Assembly: GCA_000432735.1 (NCBI GenBank)
Contig: FR887750.1
Span: forward strand, 1 to 64,000
From: Bacteroides sp. CAG:443
Lineage (GTDB): Bacteria > Bacteroidota > Bacteroidia > Bacteroidales > Bacteroidaceae
Reading direction: 5' to 3'
Length of the DNA stretch: 64,000 nucleotides
Shown here in pieces: positions 63,498 to 64,000 of this stretch. The notes beneath the pieces were generated by a model. The model searched no databases and was not told where the DNA came from. It saw nothing but the letters and a program-made list of their open reading frames with translations. Both the position numbers and the translations under genes were made by a program. Position 1 is the first letter of the stretch. Each line of letters starts with the position of its first letter.

Positions 63498-64000
63498 TTA
63501 TTTGGTTAATGTAACACTAAGAGGAGTTCCTCCATAATCTACAGTCATCGTTACGACACCTGTTTCCGGATTGTATTTTCCTTCTGTCAGACTTAATGTA
63601 AGCTGTGAGGCAAAATACCAGTTTCCGACTTCAAGCAGGCTGAGTGTATTGTCGTCGTTCAATTTTACTTTGGCTTCTGCATGGAAATCGTACATAGGCT
63701 CAAATCCCGGGTTCAGTCCGTAGAATTGCAGACCTCCCAACAAGTCGTCAATCAGATAAGTTCCGTCTGAGTTTTCTGTAATAAAGATAGGAGCACCTGT
63801 ATAGTGACGAGTACTTGTTTGTGATTCCCCCTGATATGCACCTGCAAAATGATCAGGATCGACTACCATAACCTGACGACTCTTAGAGACTGAAAAGCCG
63901 TCAACATTGGCTACGGAATATACTAAATTATAAAATCCCGTTGTAGTATTGTCAACGTTACCAGTCACTTTCACTCTATCACTAATATCTTCACCGTTTT
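63498..64000 (-). CDS. Ig-like/DUF5012-type lipoprotein, 3' part
   Basis: The frame is open to the window edge, so the start lies outside. The visible 167 residues begin NGEDISDRVKVTGNVDN with an Ig-like strand set (YNLVYSVANVDGFSVSKSRQVMVVDP). They continue DHFAGAYQGESQTSTRHYTGAPIFITENSDGTYLIDD, a DUF5012-like module found in SusC/D operons next to Lipid_bd lipoproteins. Surface-glycan binding is plausible. Confidence 0.7.
   Translation of the reverse strand, partial: NGEDISDRVKVTGNVDNTTTGFYNLVYSVANVDGFSVSKSRQVMVVDPDHFAGAYQGESQTSTRHYTGAPIFITENSDGTYLIDDLLGGLQFYGLNPGFEPMYDFHAEAKVKLNDDNTLSLLEVGNWYFASQLTLSLTEGKYNPETGVVTMTVDYGGTPLSVTLTK

Noticed and set aside
1..64000. CRISPR arrays, tRNA or rRNA genes, insertion sequences
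   Set aside because: No regularly spaced repeats, no tRNA or rRNA signature, and no transposase frame were seen on either strand.

Overview
The window is a chromosomal piece of a gut Bacteroidales bacterium, most likely Phocaeicola/Bacteroides. The evidence is the SusC/SusD-type outer-membrane genes, many SPase II lipoproteins, promoters of the TTG-N19/20-TAnnTTTG type in place of E. coli-like -35/-10 boxes, start codons mostly without Shine-Dalgarno sequences, and a capsule locus led by an UpxY-like antiterminator. No rRNA, tRNA or CRISPR array was seen.

1-12 kb is metabolic. It holds two class I glutamate dehydrogenases with different coenzyme signatures, a large receiver/PPDK-type ATP-grasp hybrid, an AraC regulator divergent from a PCMD-type lipoprotein, a MaeB-type malic enzyme fused to a phosphotransacetylase-like domain, and a 58-residue membrane protein. 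12-19.5 kb is an RND efflux operon (adaptor, pump, outer-membrane factor) that continues into a divergent LpxA paralogue and a TetR regulator. 19.6-23.4 kb is an SGNH-SGNH-MBOAT cassette that probably O-acylates an envelope glycan.

23.8-55.6 kb is one capsular or exopolysaccharide locus. It opens with a tyrosine recombinase and a 329-bp segment bounded by 25-bp inverted repeats. The only strong promoter in that segment points away from the capsule genes, so the sequenced state looks OFF. Then follow the UpxY-like antiterminator, a WecA/MraY-like initiating transferase, Wza-like lipoprotein, Wzc-like tyrosine kinase, PHP phosphatase, rmlACDB (dTDP-L-rhamnose), and an AT-rich strain-specific core. 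The core carries a flippase, a candidate Wzy polymerase, nine glycosyltransferases and three acyltransferases. An overlapping three-gene block (nucleotidyltransferase/P-loop kinase fusion, GT4, APH-like kinase) lies near the end. The locus closes with two small beta-barrel proteins that look like the two halves of YjbH/GfcD, and a lipoprotein before a strong terminator.

55.9-57.1 kb is a small HigB/HigA-like toxin-antitoxin pair followed by a SecB-like gene, so a candidate toxin-antitoxin-chaperone (TAC) module, with a 16-bp palindrome directly before the first start codon. 57.2-64 kb, on the minus strand, is polysaccharide-utilisation or surface-protein territory: a SusE-position lipoprotein, SusD, and a SusC whose 5' end (signal peptide and most of the N-terminal extension) is missing. 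Next come a terminator and two lipoproteins of a separate upstream operon that runs off the window. The headless SusC is either a silent shufflon cassette or a decaying gene.
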